From an uncultured Eubacterium sp. (GTDB lineage: Bacteria; Bacillota; Clostridia; Lachnospirales; CAG-274): a stretch of DNA of 46,082 nt. Shown here piece after piece: positions 1 through 7,737 of the stretch. The position numbers were made by a program, and so were the translations under genes. The DNA is taken from positions 1-46,082 of the forward strand of contig URXK01000013.1 of the NCBI GenBank assembly GCA_900551755.1. Direction: 5' to 3'. The notes under the pieces are model-generated. The model worked only from the letters and a program-made list of their open reading frames with translations. It searched no databases and was not told the origin of the DNA. How positions within the stretch are numbered: the stretch's first letter is position 1; the number at the start of each line of letters is the position of its first letter.

Positions 1-37
1 TACGTTCTCCAAGCGGTAAAAACTTTCCATTTGCCAT
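1..37 (-). CDS. 5' end of an unidentified gene, running off the left edge
   Basis: Only the first 12 codons are in the window (MANGKFLPLGER). The ATG at 37 is preceded by a strong ribosome site, GGAGG at 50-46, eight bases upstream, which is the main reason to call it. Too little is visible to name a family. The overlapping frame to the right is also open from about position 150 to the edge, so another reading cannot be fully excluded, but it has no comparable ribosome site. Confidence 0.5.
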   Translation of the reverse strand, partial: MANGKFLPLGER

Positions 38-194
38 TGTATATACCTCCATTTTTCTTGTGTTTGCCTTCAATTTCTTTTATTTTAGCAGGTTCTTTTT
101 CGCATTTCAATACTTTTCCTACCCAGCCTTTCACTATTTTCTTTAAATGTGTTGTTAATCAATACATCCAGCTTAAAAAAATTTTCACAGCATA

Positions 195-226
195 CAAAAA
201 AAAGACCGCCCACACGGACGGTCTTT
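195..226 (-). terminator. Rho-independent terminator after rlmD
   Basis: The arms 201-211 and 216-226 form an 11-bp stem (one G-U pair) around a 4-base loop. On the minus strand the stem is followed by a run of T. It sits 15 bases past the rlmD stop codon. Confidence 0.9.
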
Positions 227-240
227 CAATCTTTATCACC

Positions 241-1884
241 TTATATCATTTTGAAATGCTTGAATGCCTTCATAATCATTTCCCGCTTCTCAGCTGGACA
301 ATTCGGCACCTTATGACCTTCGGCTCCTGTATTATAGTTCTGACGCTTCTCAAAGCCGCATTCATCCTTACACTGAGCAATGTATAACGATGATACAGAA
401 ACATTATACTGTTCCTTAATCCATTTCTTGATTTCTGCATAGGTCGCAGAACCCTTGATACCTTTAAGATATTCAGCATCTTCCGGCTCATAGTCAACGT
501 GCATATACTCAATACTTTTGTCTTCTACCATTTTCCTACCCAAAAGGACAACCGTCTCCACATGATAAGTCCTAGGGAACATATCCACGCACTGAACCTT
601 TTCAACCTTATATCCATTTTCCTCAAACACAAGCAAATCCTTAGCAAGAGAGCTAGCCTTACAGCTAACATAAACAAGTCTATCAGCATCAAAATTAATT
701 ATTTTAACAATAGCCTTAGGATTTATTCCCTCTCTAGGTGGGTCAAGAATAATAAGGTCCGGCTTATCCTTTAAATCATCAACCATATTAAGCACATCGC
801 CAGCAATAAATTCACAATTTTTAATGCCATTAAGTTCGGCATTTACCTTAGCTGCTTCAACAGCCTCCTCAACAATTTCAATACCTATTACTTTATTAGC
901 AACAGGACTCATAAGCTGTGTTATAGTACCTGTACCACAATAAAGGTCAAAAATAACATCATTCTTATTATATCCAGCAAAATCTCTAACTGTGGAATAA
1001 AGAACTTCTGCTCCAGCTGAATTTGTTTGGAAGAAAGAAAAAGTTGAAATTTTAAAATTTAAGCCTAACAAACTTTCATTAAAATAATCTTGTCCATACA
1101 TAGTTATAGTTTTGTCAGCCTTAACTACATCAGCTAAACCATCATTAATAATATGGCTAATACCCTTAATTTCACCTTCAAGTTCAAGAGCTAAAAGTTT
1201 ATCCTTTAAAGGTTCTAAATTTGTTGAAAGCTCTGATGTTGTAACAATATTAACAAGCATTTCCTTAGAGAAATGACCCCTTCTAACAAGGAGATGTCTT
1301 AATGCTCCTGTATGTCTAAGTTTATGATAAAACTTTTCGCCACTTTCTCTAAAAAAGTCAAGAACACATTTAAGCACTTTTCTTATATCAGGATTTACAA
1401 TTTGGCAACAATCAGCATTTACAACCTCGTAATTACTTTCTCGCTTTCTCATACCAAGACAAAGCTCACCCTCTGCCCCATTATCACCAAAGCTAAATTC
1501 CATTTTGTTTCTATAACAATGAGTATCAGGGCTAGGCTTAACACCCATAAATTCATAATCCTTAATGCCAGCCTTATTTAACAAATCTAAGACCATTTTT
1601 TCTTTTATTTCAAGCTCTTTTTCATAGCTTATATTTTGATAAGTACAGCCTCCACATTTGCCAAAAGCTGAACATTCTGGCTCAATTTCATAAGGTGCTT
1701 TTTCAACAATTTTTCTAAGTCTACCCTCATACTGCTTTCTTTTTTTCTTAATATCAGCCACAACAGTCTGACCTGGAATTGTATTTTTGACAGATACCTT
1801 TTTATCCTCCCAATATCCAATACCCTTGTTTGGAAACTCTATATCTGTTATTTTAAATTCACTATCTAAATATTTTTTGCTCAT
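241..1884 (-). CDS. rlmD: 23S rRNA (uracil-5-)-methyltransferase, RlmD/RumA/TrmA family, with a C-terminal extra domain
   Basis: This 547-residue enzyme should methylate C5 of a uridine in 23S rRNA using S-adenosylmethionine. Residues about 5-62 look like a TRAM RNA-binding domain. Cys71, Cys77, Cys80 and a Cys at 159/160 fit the family's [4Fe-4S] ligands. The SAM motif DLYCGTGT is at 313-320, DPPREG at 381-386, the catalytic Cys408 lies in VSCKASSL, and Glu443 in HVETV fits the general base. Residues about 458-547 lie beyond the usual family end; they resemble a small helical domain that I recall at the end of many Firmicutes RumA proteins. The gene is monocistronic, with its own promoter (1917-1946) and terminator. 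The target nucleotide is not certain, because Bacillota carry several paralogues. Confidence 0.93.
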   Translation of the reverse strand: MSKKYLDSEFKITDIEFPNKGIGYWEDKKVSVKNTIPGQTVVADIKKKRKQYEGRLRKIVEKAPYEIEPECSAFGKCGGCTYQNISYEKELEIKEKMVLDLLNKAGIKDYEFMGVKPSPDTHCYRNKMEFSFGDNGAEGELCLGMRKRESNYEVVNADCCQIVNPDIRKVLKCVLDFFRESGEKFYHKLRHTGALRHLLVRRGHFSKEMLVNIVTTSELSTNLEPLKDKLLALELEGEIKGISHIINDGLADVVKADKTITMYGQDYFNESLLGLNFKISTFSFFQTNSAGAEVLYSTVRDFAGYNKNDVIFDLYCGTGTITQLMSPVANKVIGIEIVEEAVEAAKVNAELNGIKNCEFIAGDVLNMVDDLKDKPDLIILDPPREGINPKAIVKIINFDADRLVYVSCKASSLAKDLLVFEENGYKVEKVQCVDMFPRTYHVETVVLLGRKMVEDKSIEYMHVDYEPEDAEYLKGIKGSATYAEIKKWIKEQYNVSVSSLYIAQCKDECGFEKRQNYNTGAEGHKVPNCPAEKREMIMKAFKHFKMI

Positions 1885-1916
1885 AGTATACCTCGTTCAA
1901 ATTAATTATTGTATTT

Positions 1917-1946
1917 ATTATATATGTTTTTGTAGGTCATTGTCAA
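1917..1946 (-). promoter_or_regulatory. Promoter of rlmD (vegetative sigma factor type)
   Basis: On the minus strand there is a perfect TTGACA at 1946-1941, an 18-base spacer and TATAAT at 1922-1917. It lies about 33 bases upstream of the rlmD ATG and reads away from the feoB 3' end. Confidence 0.8.
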
Positions 1947-1953
1947 CTTAAAG

Positions 1954-1992
1954 TAATAGGCATAAGCATATTTATAAACTTTATGCCTATTA
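1954..1992 (-). terminator. Hairpin just after feoB, probable terminator
   Basis: Arms 1954-1965 and 1981-1992 form a perfect 12-bp stem around a 15-base loop, five bases beyond the feoB stop. The T run that should follow on the minus strand is weak (ACTTTAAG), so termination is inferred mainly from position and stem strength. Confidence 0.55.
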
Positions 1993-1996
1993 ACAT

Positions 1997-3772
1997 TTAA
2001 CAATTTAAAACAAAATTAACTGCCATACATAGCAAAATTCCAGTTATTGTTGGAATAAAAAATGCTAAAGCTGTCCATTTTAAACTTTTAGTTTCTTTTT
2101 TTATAGTAAGCAAAGTTGTTCCACAAGGGAAATGATTAAGTGAAAATATCATAGTACAAATAGCTGTTACATAACTCCAGCCATTGTTTCTTAATAACTC
2201 ACCAAGTTCAGACAGGTTTTCAAATTCAATAAGTCCACTACTGCCACTATAACACATAATTATAATAGGAATAACAATTTCATTGGCTGGCATTCCTAAT
2301 ATAAAAGCTGTCAATATATATCCATCAAGTCCCATAAGTTCAGCAAAAGGATTTAAAAAATTAGCAATATATGTCATTAAACTAATATCACCAATTGTTA
2401 TGTTTTGCATAAGCCATATTATTGCACCAGCCGGTGCTGCCACAACTATTGCCCTGCCTAAAACATAAAGTATTTTTTCTCTAACAGACCTTTTAACAAT
2501 GTTTTTTATATCTGGTCGCCTATAGGGTGGTAGTTCCAATATAAATGAAGATTGCTGACCTTTCAATATTGTCTTGCTTAACAAATAAGACACAATAAGT
2601 GTAATTACAACACCACTTAATATACATACCAAAACAGTAAATGCAACCTTTATACTACCAAAGGTTCCACTGGCTATAAATACTGATGCAAGCATTATAA
2701 GTCCAGCAAAGCGACCATTGCAAGGCATAAAACAATTTGTAAGTATTGCAATAAGCCTCTCCTTTTTTGATTCAATAATTCTGGCAGCAACAACACCAAC
2801 TGCATTGCAACCTAATCCCATACACATTGACATTACCATTTTGCTATGTGCATTAGCTTTTTTAAGCACTTTGTCTGCATTAAAAGCTATTCTAGGCAAG
2901 TATCCAGAGTCCTCTAAAACAGCAAAAAGAGGAAAAAATATTGCCATTGGTGGCAACATAACTGCTACTACCCAGCTTAATGTCCTAAATATTCCTTCTA
3001 TAAACACACCCTTTATAAGCCAGTTGCTATCATTAAAAACATAAAGAAGATAAACTTCAATATTTTTAAAAAACGAGCTTAAATAAGCTGACGGATAATT
3101 TGTACCCAAAATAGTGAGCCAAAGTATAAAGCAAAAAAGAACAGCCATAATAGGCAATGCCCAAATTTTGCCTGTGACTATTCTGTCAATTTTTCTATCA
3201 ATGTTATTAAATATATTACAACTATTTTCTACACAACTTGTATAAACATACTCTACACTACACTCACAGCTTTGGCAAGACCTATTGTGAGAATGTATTT
3301 CTTCTTTCAGCTTATCAAGGCCTACACCCTTTCTTGCTGCTGTTGCAACTACTGGAATATTTAATATTTCTTCAAGTTTTTTAGTATCTACTACTATTCC
3401 TTTTTTATTAGCCTCGTCAATTAAATTAATACAAACAATGACATTACAACAAATTCGGGATAATTCTAAGGCAAGTATTAAGTTTCGCTCAAGACAGGTT
3501 GCATCTAACACTATAATTACAATATCTGCTACACCGGATTTTATACAATCCATAGCACATTTTTCATCAGCAGATATTGGGTTTGTAGAATATATACCCG
3601 GTAAATCAATTATTTCATAACTTACACCTTTGTAATTCATCTTGCCAGTAGCATTGCCTACAGTTTTGCCCGACCAATTGCCTGTATGTTGATGACTACC
3701 TGTTAAAGCATTAAAAATGGTACTTTTACCTGTATTCGGATTACCTACAAGTACAACAGTTTTATCATACAT
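1997..3772 (-). CDS. feoB: Ferrous iron transport protein B, compact form
   Basis: A membrane GTPase-coupled Fe(II) importer. From MYDK as residue 1, G1 GNPNTGKST is at 10-18, G3 DLPG at 56-59 and G4 NLID at 116-119. About nine hydrophobic segments follow from residue 203, with the family's GLGCN and PCNGR Gate-domain motifs. I start at 3772 because AGGAGG lies seven bases upstream; an in-frame ATG at 3790 would place that ribosome site inside the protein. The gene overlaps feoA by 8 bases, implying translational coupling. At 591 residues it is short for FeoB: the helical GDI region after the G domain is almost absent and is replaced by a Cys-rich stretch (Cys166, 169, 171, 180, 185). Confidence 0.93.
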   Translation of the reverse strand: MYDKTVVLVGNPNTGKSTIFNALTGSHQHTGNWSGKTVGNATGKMNYKGVSYEIIDLPGIYSTNPISADEKCAMDCIKSGVADIVIIVLDATCLERNLILALELSRICCNVIVCINLIDEANKKGIVVDTKKLEEILNIPVVATAARKGVGLDKLKEEIHSHNRSCQSCECSVEYVYTSCVENSCNIFNNIDRKIDRIVTGKIWALPIMAVLFCFILWLTILGTNYPSAYLSSFFKNIEVYLLYVFNDSNWLIKGVFIEGIFRTLSWVVAVMLPPMAIFFPLFAVLEDSGYLPRIAFNADKVLKKANAHSKMVMSMCMGLGCNAVGVVAARIIESKKERLIAILTNCFMPCNGRFAGLIMLASVFIASGTFGSIKVAFTVLVCILSGVVITLIVSYLLSKTILKGQQSSFILELPPYRRPDIKNIVKRSVREKILYVLGRAIVVAAPAGAIIWLMQNITIGDISLMTYIANFLNPFAELMGLDGYILTAFILGMPANEIVIPIIIMCYSGSSGLIEFENLSELGELLRNNGWSYVTAICTMIFSLNHFPCGTTLLTIKKETKSLKWTALAFFIPTITGILLCMAVNFVLNC

Positions 3773-4007
3773 AGTAATCCTCCTCAACAATTATGTTGGC
3801 ACTATCCTCTTTTCTTAATGCTATAACTGCACCCTTAACATAATAAGCAAGAGAGCTTTCTCCAATGTTAGAATGAAGTACACAAATCTTTGTACCTTCT
3901 GTAAAGCCTAATTCAACAAGCCTATTTTTTAATAAACAAGGCTTTATTTTAAAAATTCTGCCTGATTGACCAACAGCCAAATCAGACAGAACTCTTGTTT
4001 TAATCAT
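3765..4007 (-). CDS. feoA: Ferrous iron transport protein A, SH3-like
   Basis: An 80-residue FeoA-type cytosolic partner of FeoB, with the family's pattern of a short N-terminal helix, LVELGFTEGTKI and a final AIALRKEDSANIIV strand region. The ATG at 4007 is preferred because GAGGGTG lies eight bases upstream; the in-frame ATG at 4022 has no ribosome site. It follows the flavodoxin-like gene by about 60 bases and overlaps feoB by 8 bases. A perfect-looking inverted repeat lies just upstream (4021-4050). Confidence 0.9.
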   Translation of the reverse strand: MIKTRVLSDLAVGQSGRIFKIKPCLLKNRLVELGFTEGTKICVLHSNIGESSLAYYVKGAVIALRKEDSANIIVEEDYYV

Positions 4008-4020
4008 CAATATCACCCTC

Positions 4021-4050
4021 ATAGCCTTATACTCTATAATATAAAGCTAT
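4021..4050. promoter_or_regulatory. 11-bp inverted repeat directly upstream of feoA
   Basis: ATAGCCTTATA at 4021-4031 and TATAAAGCTAT at 4040-4050 are inverted repeats with one G-U type mismatch and an 8-base gap. There is no T run, so it is not a normal terminator. It could be an operator for a metal regulator or an mRNA processing hairpin between the flavodoxin gene and feoA. Confidence 0.45.
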
Positions 4051-4068
4051 GGCAATATTTGTTACTGA

Positions 4069-4689
4069 TTATCTTATGTAATTTGTTTTAATTTTTGCTT
4101 CCTTATCTGGATAAGCAACACCATTTTTACTTGCAGTATCTATACATTTTAAAATCCAAGCCATATTTCTGCCTAAATATCTCATTGTCTGCATACCTTC
4201 TTCGTCCTTCACAACTTCCTCTGGAGTGTTGCCGTGAACTTGATTCCAGTAGTTAGCTGATACTATTGGCATATTGTTAATTGAGAAATACTTATTAAGC
4301 TGGTCAAAAGTAGCTGATGCACCGCCTCTACGACAGGAACAGACAACACAACCAGGCTTATAAGCCATAGCAGAGCCACAAGTAATAAATAATCTATCAA
4401 GGAATGATGTAATATCACCACTAGCAGAAGCATAGTGAACAGGTGAACCAAATACATAACCGTCTGCACCCTTAACCTTATCCATTACCTGATTTAAAAT
4501 ATCTTCTGTAACACACTTGCCAGTTTTGCCACAAAAACCACAGCTCTTACAACCACCTAATACATTGCCACCAATGTGAATAATTTCAGCCTCAACACCA
4601 TTTTCTTCAAGAGTTTTAGCTACCTCACTAAGAGCTGTAAATGTACAACCTTTAGCCTTAGGGCTACCATTAAATAATAAAACTTTCAT
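4069..4689 (-). CDS. Flavodoxin-like NAD(P)H-dependent oxidoreductase (NADPH-dependent FMN reductase family)
   Basis: A 206-residue protein opening with the FMN-phosphate loop FNGSPKAKGCT (residues 6-16) and carrying the flavodoxin-fold motif GSPVHYASASG. A cysteine group CKSCGFCGKTGKC (about 47-59) is typical of iron-sulfur flavoprotein-like and multimeric flavodoxin-like reductases. GGAGG lies nine bases upstream of the ATG. It is the first gene of a likely operon with feoA and feoB, which suggests a role in reducing iron or handling it after import; that link is inference. The electron acceptor cannot be read from sequence. Confidence 0.85.
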   Translation of the reverse strand: MKVLLFNGSPKAKGCTFTALSEVAKTLEENGVEAEIIHIGGNVLGGCKSCGFCGKTGKCVTEDILNQVMDKVKGADGYVFGSPVHYASASGDITSFLDRLFITCGSAMAYKPGCVVCSCRRGGASATFDQLNKYFSINNMPIVSANYWNQVHGNTPEEVVKDEEGMQTMRYLGRNMAWILKCIDTASKNGVAYPDKEAKIKTNYIR

Positions 4690-4758
4690 ATTAACTTACC
4701 TCCATAATATTATTTCTATATATAAGTATATCACAAATAATCAAGTATGTGTATTTTT

Positions 4759-5514
4759 TTATATTCCTAGACAGATTTTAATTAAAAGCAATAATATAAC
4801 CAAAATAATAATTGGCTTAACAATCTTTGTACCACTTTTCATTACCATTCCAGCACCTAAATAATGCCCTGCTATGCTAAATACCGATGCAGCAAAACCT
4901 AAAGCATAAACAATGTTGCCACTAAATATAAATGTTACCAAAGCAGCTACATTAGATGATAAGTTTACAAGTTTTGTATTGCCAGATGCTGTAAGTAAAT
5001 CAAGTTTAACTAAGCCTGTATATATTAATATTAAAAAAGTTCCTGTTCCCGGTCCATAAAATCCATCATACATACCAATTACAAAAGATGCTAACACAGC
5101 AATAATAAATTGCGTTTTTCTTTTTGGCTTATTTTTAACTTGGTCAAAATTCTTCTTCTTTAAAACAAAAAATGCTGTAACTGGCAACACAATTATTAAA
5201 ACATATTTTAAGATTTCATCACTTGTTACTAGCACAATTTTTGCTCCAATATATGAACCAATAAGAGCAACAACAATTGATGGCAAAGCCAAATTTAAAT
5301 CAAAGCAACCATTTTTGCAATATCTGGCAGTTGAAAAAACTGTACCTGTTGCTGATGACAATTTGTTTGTACCTATGGCCAACTTTGGAGGAACACCTGC
5401 TAATAAATAAGCAGGCAATGAAATTAAACCTCCACCGCCTGCTACAGCATCAACAAAGCTAGCTAAAAATACCATAGGACAAACAATAATAAAAGTCCAT
5501 ATTGATAATTCCAT
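4759..5514 (-). CDS. TSUP-family permease (TauE/SafE, formerly DUF81)
   Basis: A 251-residue integral membrane protein with about eight hydrophobic segments. It shows the N-terminal TSUP signature FVDAVAGGGGLISLPAYLL (16-34), the GTNKLSSATGT segment and the second-half GMYDGFYGPGTGTF repeat. The family exports or imports small sulfur-containing and organic anions such as sulfite, taurine or sulfoacetate. The start is three bases after the DAACS symporter stop, with its ribosome site inside that gene's end, so the two are probably translationally coupled. The substrate is unknown. Confidence 0.88.
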   Translation of the reverse strand: MELSIWTFIIVCPMVFLASFVDAVAGGGGLISLPAYLLAGVPPKLAIGTNKLSSATGTVFSTARYCKNGCFDLNLALPSIVVALIGSYIGAKIVLVTSDEILKYVLIIVLPVTAFFVLKKKNFDQVKNKPKRKTQFIIAVLASFVIGMYDGFYGPGTGTFLILIYTGLVKLDLLTASGNTKLVNLSSNVAALVTFIFSGNIVYALGFAASVFSIAGHYLGAGMVMKSGTKIVKPIIILVILLLLIKICLGI

Positions 5515-5517
5515 AGC

Positions 5518-6789
5518 TTACTCCTTTATACTTTTGTTAAATACTTCCTTGTCAAGAGATTTTTCCTGATAAGATACTACAGTTGTACAAACTGCATCAC
5601 CAGTAATATTAACAGCTGTTCTCATCATATCAAGTATTCTATCAATACCCATAATAAGAGCAATACCCTCTGTAGGAAGACCTACTGATGAAAGAACCAT
5701 TGAAAGTGTAACAAGACCTACTGATGGTACACCAGCTGTACCAATTGATGCTAATGTTGCAGTTATTACTACTGTTACTAAGTCACCAGCACTTAAATTC
5801 ATACCATAAACTTGAGCAATAAATATAACAGCTACACCCTGCATAATTGATGTACCGTCCATATTTACTGTTGCACCAAGAGGAATTGTAAATGATGAAA
5901 TTCTCTTAGAAACACCAATTTTCTTTTCCAAAGTGTCAATAGACAATGGAATAGTTGCATTTGATGTGGCTGTTGTAAATGCAAATGTCATAACAGGGAA
6001 AAACTTTTTAATAAACTTTATTGGATTTAATCTAGTAAATATAAAAAGTAATACCTGATAAACAACAAAGCACTGAACAGCAAGTGCCAATGTTACTGAA
6101 CCCATATACTTAAGCATAGGTAAAAAGGCATCAAAACCAATACCAGCAAAAGTTTTTGCAATAAGACAAAATACACCAATTGGAGCAATTTTCATAACTG
6201 ACATTGTCATTTCCATCATAATGTCATTAAACTGACTAAAGAAATTAGATACTGTTGATGCACTTGAACCAAGTTTAGCAAGCATAATACCAACAAAAAG
6301 TGCAAAAACAATAATTGGCAGCATATCACCTGATGCCATTGAACCAATAGGATTTTTTGGTATAATATTCAATATAGTTTCTACAATACTTGTTGCTTCT
6401 GTTGATGCAACAGTTCCTGCCTCAACATTTTCAAGCTGTATACCTCTACCAGGATTAATAAGTGATGCAATACTTAAGGCTACAGTTACTGCTACTGCTG
6501 TTGTAAAGAAATAAAATACAACAGTCTTTACGCCAACCTTACCCAATGTTTTGGTATCACCAATAGCCATACTGCCACACACAAGGGAGCAAAATACCAA
6601 AGGTACAACAAGCATCTGCATAAGTCTAATAAAGCCTTGTCCCACTACATACAAAATACCATTAATAATTACAGTATCCTTTAAATATCCATCAGGCATA
6701 AAGTAATGAACAACTACACCTAATATTGCACCTGTTAAAAGAGCTATGAATATTTGAGTTGACAAACTCATTTTTTTCTTTTTTTCCAT
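5518..6789 (-). CDS. Dicarboxylate/amino acid:cation symporter (DAACS, GltP/TcyP-like)
   Basis: A 423-residue secondary transporter of the DAACS family. Visible hallmarks are TTATSNATIPLS (serine-rich re-entrant loop), the NMDGTSI motif of transmembrane segment 7, and the C-terminal DRILDMMRTAVNITGD. It would import an acidic amino acid, dicarboxylate or cystine with Na+ or H+. The ATG follows directly after the TAA of the upstream RmlD-like gene, and the TSUP gene follows after three bases, so all three genes form a tight operon. A TSUP partner could hint at sulfur amino acid use (TcyP-like), but substrate assignment is speculative. Confidence 0.9.
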   Translation of the reverse strand: MEKKKKMSLSTQIFIALLTGAILGVVVHYFMPDGYLKDTVIINGILYVVGQGFIRLMQMLVVPLVFCSLVCGSMAIGDTKTLGKVGVKTVVFYFFTTAVAVTVALSIASLINPGRGIQLENVEAGTVASTEATSIVETILNIIPKNPIGSMASGDMLPIIVFALFVGIMLAKLGSSASTVSNFFSQFNDIMMEMTMSVMKIAPIGVFCLIAKTFAGIGFDAFLPMLKYMGSVTLALAVQCFVVYQVLLFIFTRLNPIKFIKKFFPVMTFAFTTATSNATIPLSIDTLEKKIGVSKRISSFTIPLGATVNMDGTSIMQGVAVIFIAQVYGMNLSAGDLVTVVITATLASIGTAGVPSVGLVTLSMVLSSVGLPTEGIALIMGIDRILDMMRTAVNITGDAVCTTVVSYQEKSLDKEVFNKSIKE

Positions 6790-7626
6790 TTACTTTAAAC
6801 CTCCTATCTTAGATATATGAGATTTTAAAGCATCTTTCCATTGACAAGGCTCCTCAAGTCCGTCAATTCTAAGCATCATATTATCAAGAACAGAATTAAC
6901 AGGGTTTGGATGTTCAACTGTCTTAATATTAATTGTACCTTCCTTACCTAAATTCTTAATAATCTCAGATGCAAACTCATATCTGCTACAAGAACCTTTG
7001 CACACTGCGTGATAAATACCTAAACAATCGTTGTCGATAAATTGAGCAACTATTTTAGCCAATTCTTCAGCACTTGTTGGGCAAGCATATTCATTAATAT
7101 GTGCCTCAATTTCTTCATTATTTTTGGCTTGATTTAAAGCATAGCTTACAAAATCTCTGCCAGTGCCATATACCCAAGAACTTCTAATAATAACATACTT
7201 ATTAGAAAAAGCCTCAATAAACTTTTCACCAGCGTACTTTGACTTGCCATAAACAGTTTGTGGATTAGGTGTATCAAACTCATTATACGCTCTTTCAAGT
7301 TTGCCATCAAACACATCATCTGTTGAAAGCTGAATAAGCTTTGCTTCAATAGCTTGAGCCTCTACAGCAAGATTTCTAGCACCAATAGCATTAACAGCAT
7401 AAGCTAACTCTGGATTTTTTTCACATTCTTCCATATTAGTTATGCCAGCACAGTTAATAATTACATCAGGTCTTATTCTTGTAATATATAAGTGAACAAG
7501 CTGTCTATTTGTTACATCAACTTCTGTACTATCTGTAAAAAACATTTTATATTTCATACAATCAAGAAGTTCAGTAAGAGCAGTACCAACGTGACCACTT
7601 GCACCTACTATCCAGACATTCTTCAT
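6790..7626 (-). CDS. RmlD-like SDR family sugar-nucleotide reductase (dTDP-4-dehydrorhamnose reductase family)
   Basis: A 278-residue extended short-chain dehydrogenase. The nucleotide-binding loop GASGHVGT is at residues 8-15, STDDVFDG marks the catalytic Ser/Thr region, and YGKSKYAGE holds the YxxxK pair. RmlD reduces dTDP-4-keto-rhamnose to dTDP-rhamnose, but no rmlABC is adjacent and the operon partners are transporters, so the real substrate may differ; some SDRs of this class have regulatory roles. GAGGAGG precedes the ATG. The gene is driven by the promoter at 7689-7717, with a terminator-like hairpin in its leader. Confidence 0.82.
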   Translation of the reverse strand: MKNVWIVGASGHVGTALTELLDCMKYKMFFTDSTEVDVTNRQLVHLYITRIRPDVIINCAGITNMEECEKNPELAYAVNAIGARNLAVEAQAIEAKLIQLSTDDVFDGKLERAYNEFDTPNPQTVYGKSKYAGEKFIEAFSNKYVIIRSSWVYGTGRDFVSYALNQAKNNEEIEAHINEYACPTSAEELAKIVAQFIDNDCLGIYHAVCKGSCSRYEFASEIIKNLGKEGTINIKTVEHPNPVNSVLDNMMLRIDGLEEPCQWKDALKSHISKIGGLK

Positions 7627-7643
7627 TTAGTTTCCTCCTCACA

Positions 7644-7669
7644 AAAATAGGGACAACAGCAGTTGTCCC
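7644..7669 (-). terminator. Hairpin with T run between thiI and the rmlD-like gene: terminator or leader attenuator
   Basis: Arms 7650-7657 and 7662-7669 form a perfect 8-bp stem (GGGACAAC) with a 4-base loop, followed on the minus strand by TATTTTTG. It lies downstream of thiI but also downstream of a good promoter (7689-7717), so it would end thiI transcripts and also sit in the 5' leader of the next operon. Confidence 0.75.
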
Positions 7670-7688
7670 ATAAGTAATCAACTTAAGT

Positions 7689-7717
7689 ATTTTAACACAC
7701 TATTTAACCATTGTCAA
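7689..7717 (-). promoter_or_regulatory. Promoter of the rmlD-like/DAACS/TSUP operon
   Basis: On the minus strand, a perfect TTGACA (7717-7712), exactly 17 bases and TAAAAT (7694-7689). The predicted start lies about 55-60 bases upstream of the first ATG. Confidence 0.8.
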
Positions 7718-7737
7718 ATATTTTTTAACAATTTGGG

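Noticed and set aside
31..387. Plus-strand open frame of 118 codons at the left edge
   Set aside because: It overlaps the rlmD terminator and the rlmD 3' end, lacks a ribosome site, and its sequence is low in complexity; it is a shadow of the AT-rich minus-strand genes.
6790..7626. Rhamnose pathway gene serving the glycan operon
   Set aside because: It lies more than 20 kb away, with no rmlABC, in an operon with transporters, so a direct link is not supported by the sequence.
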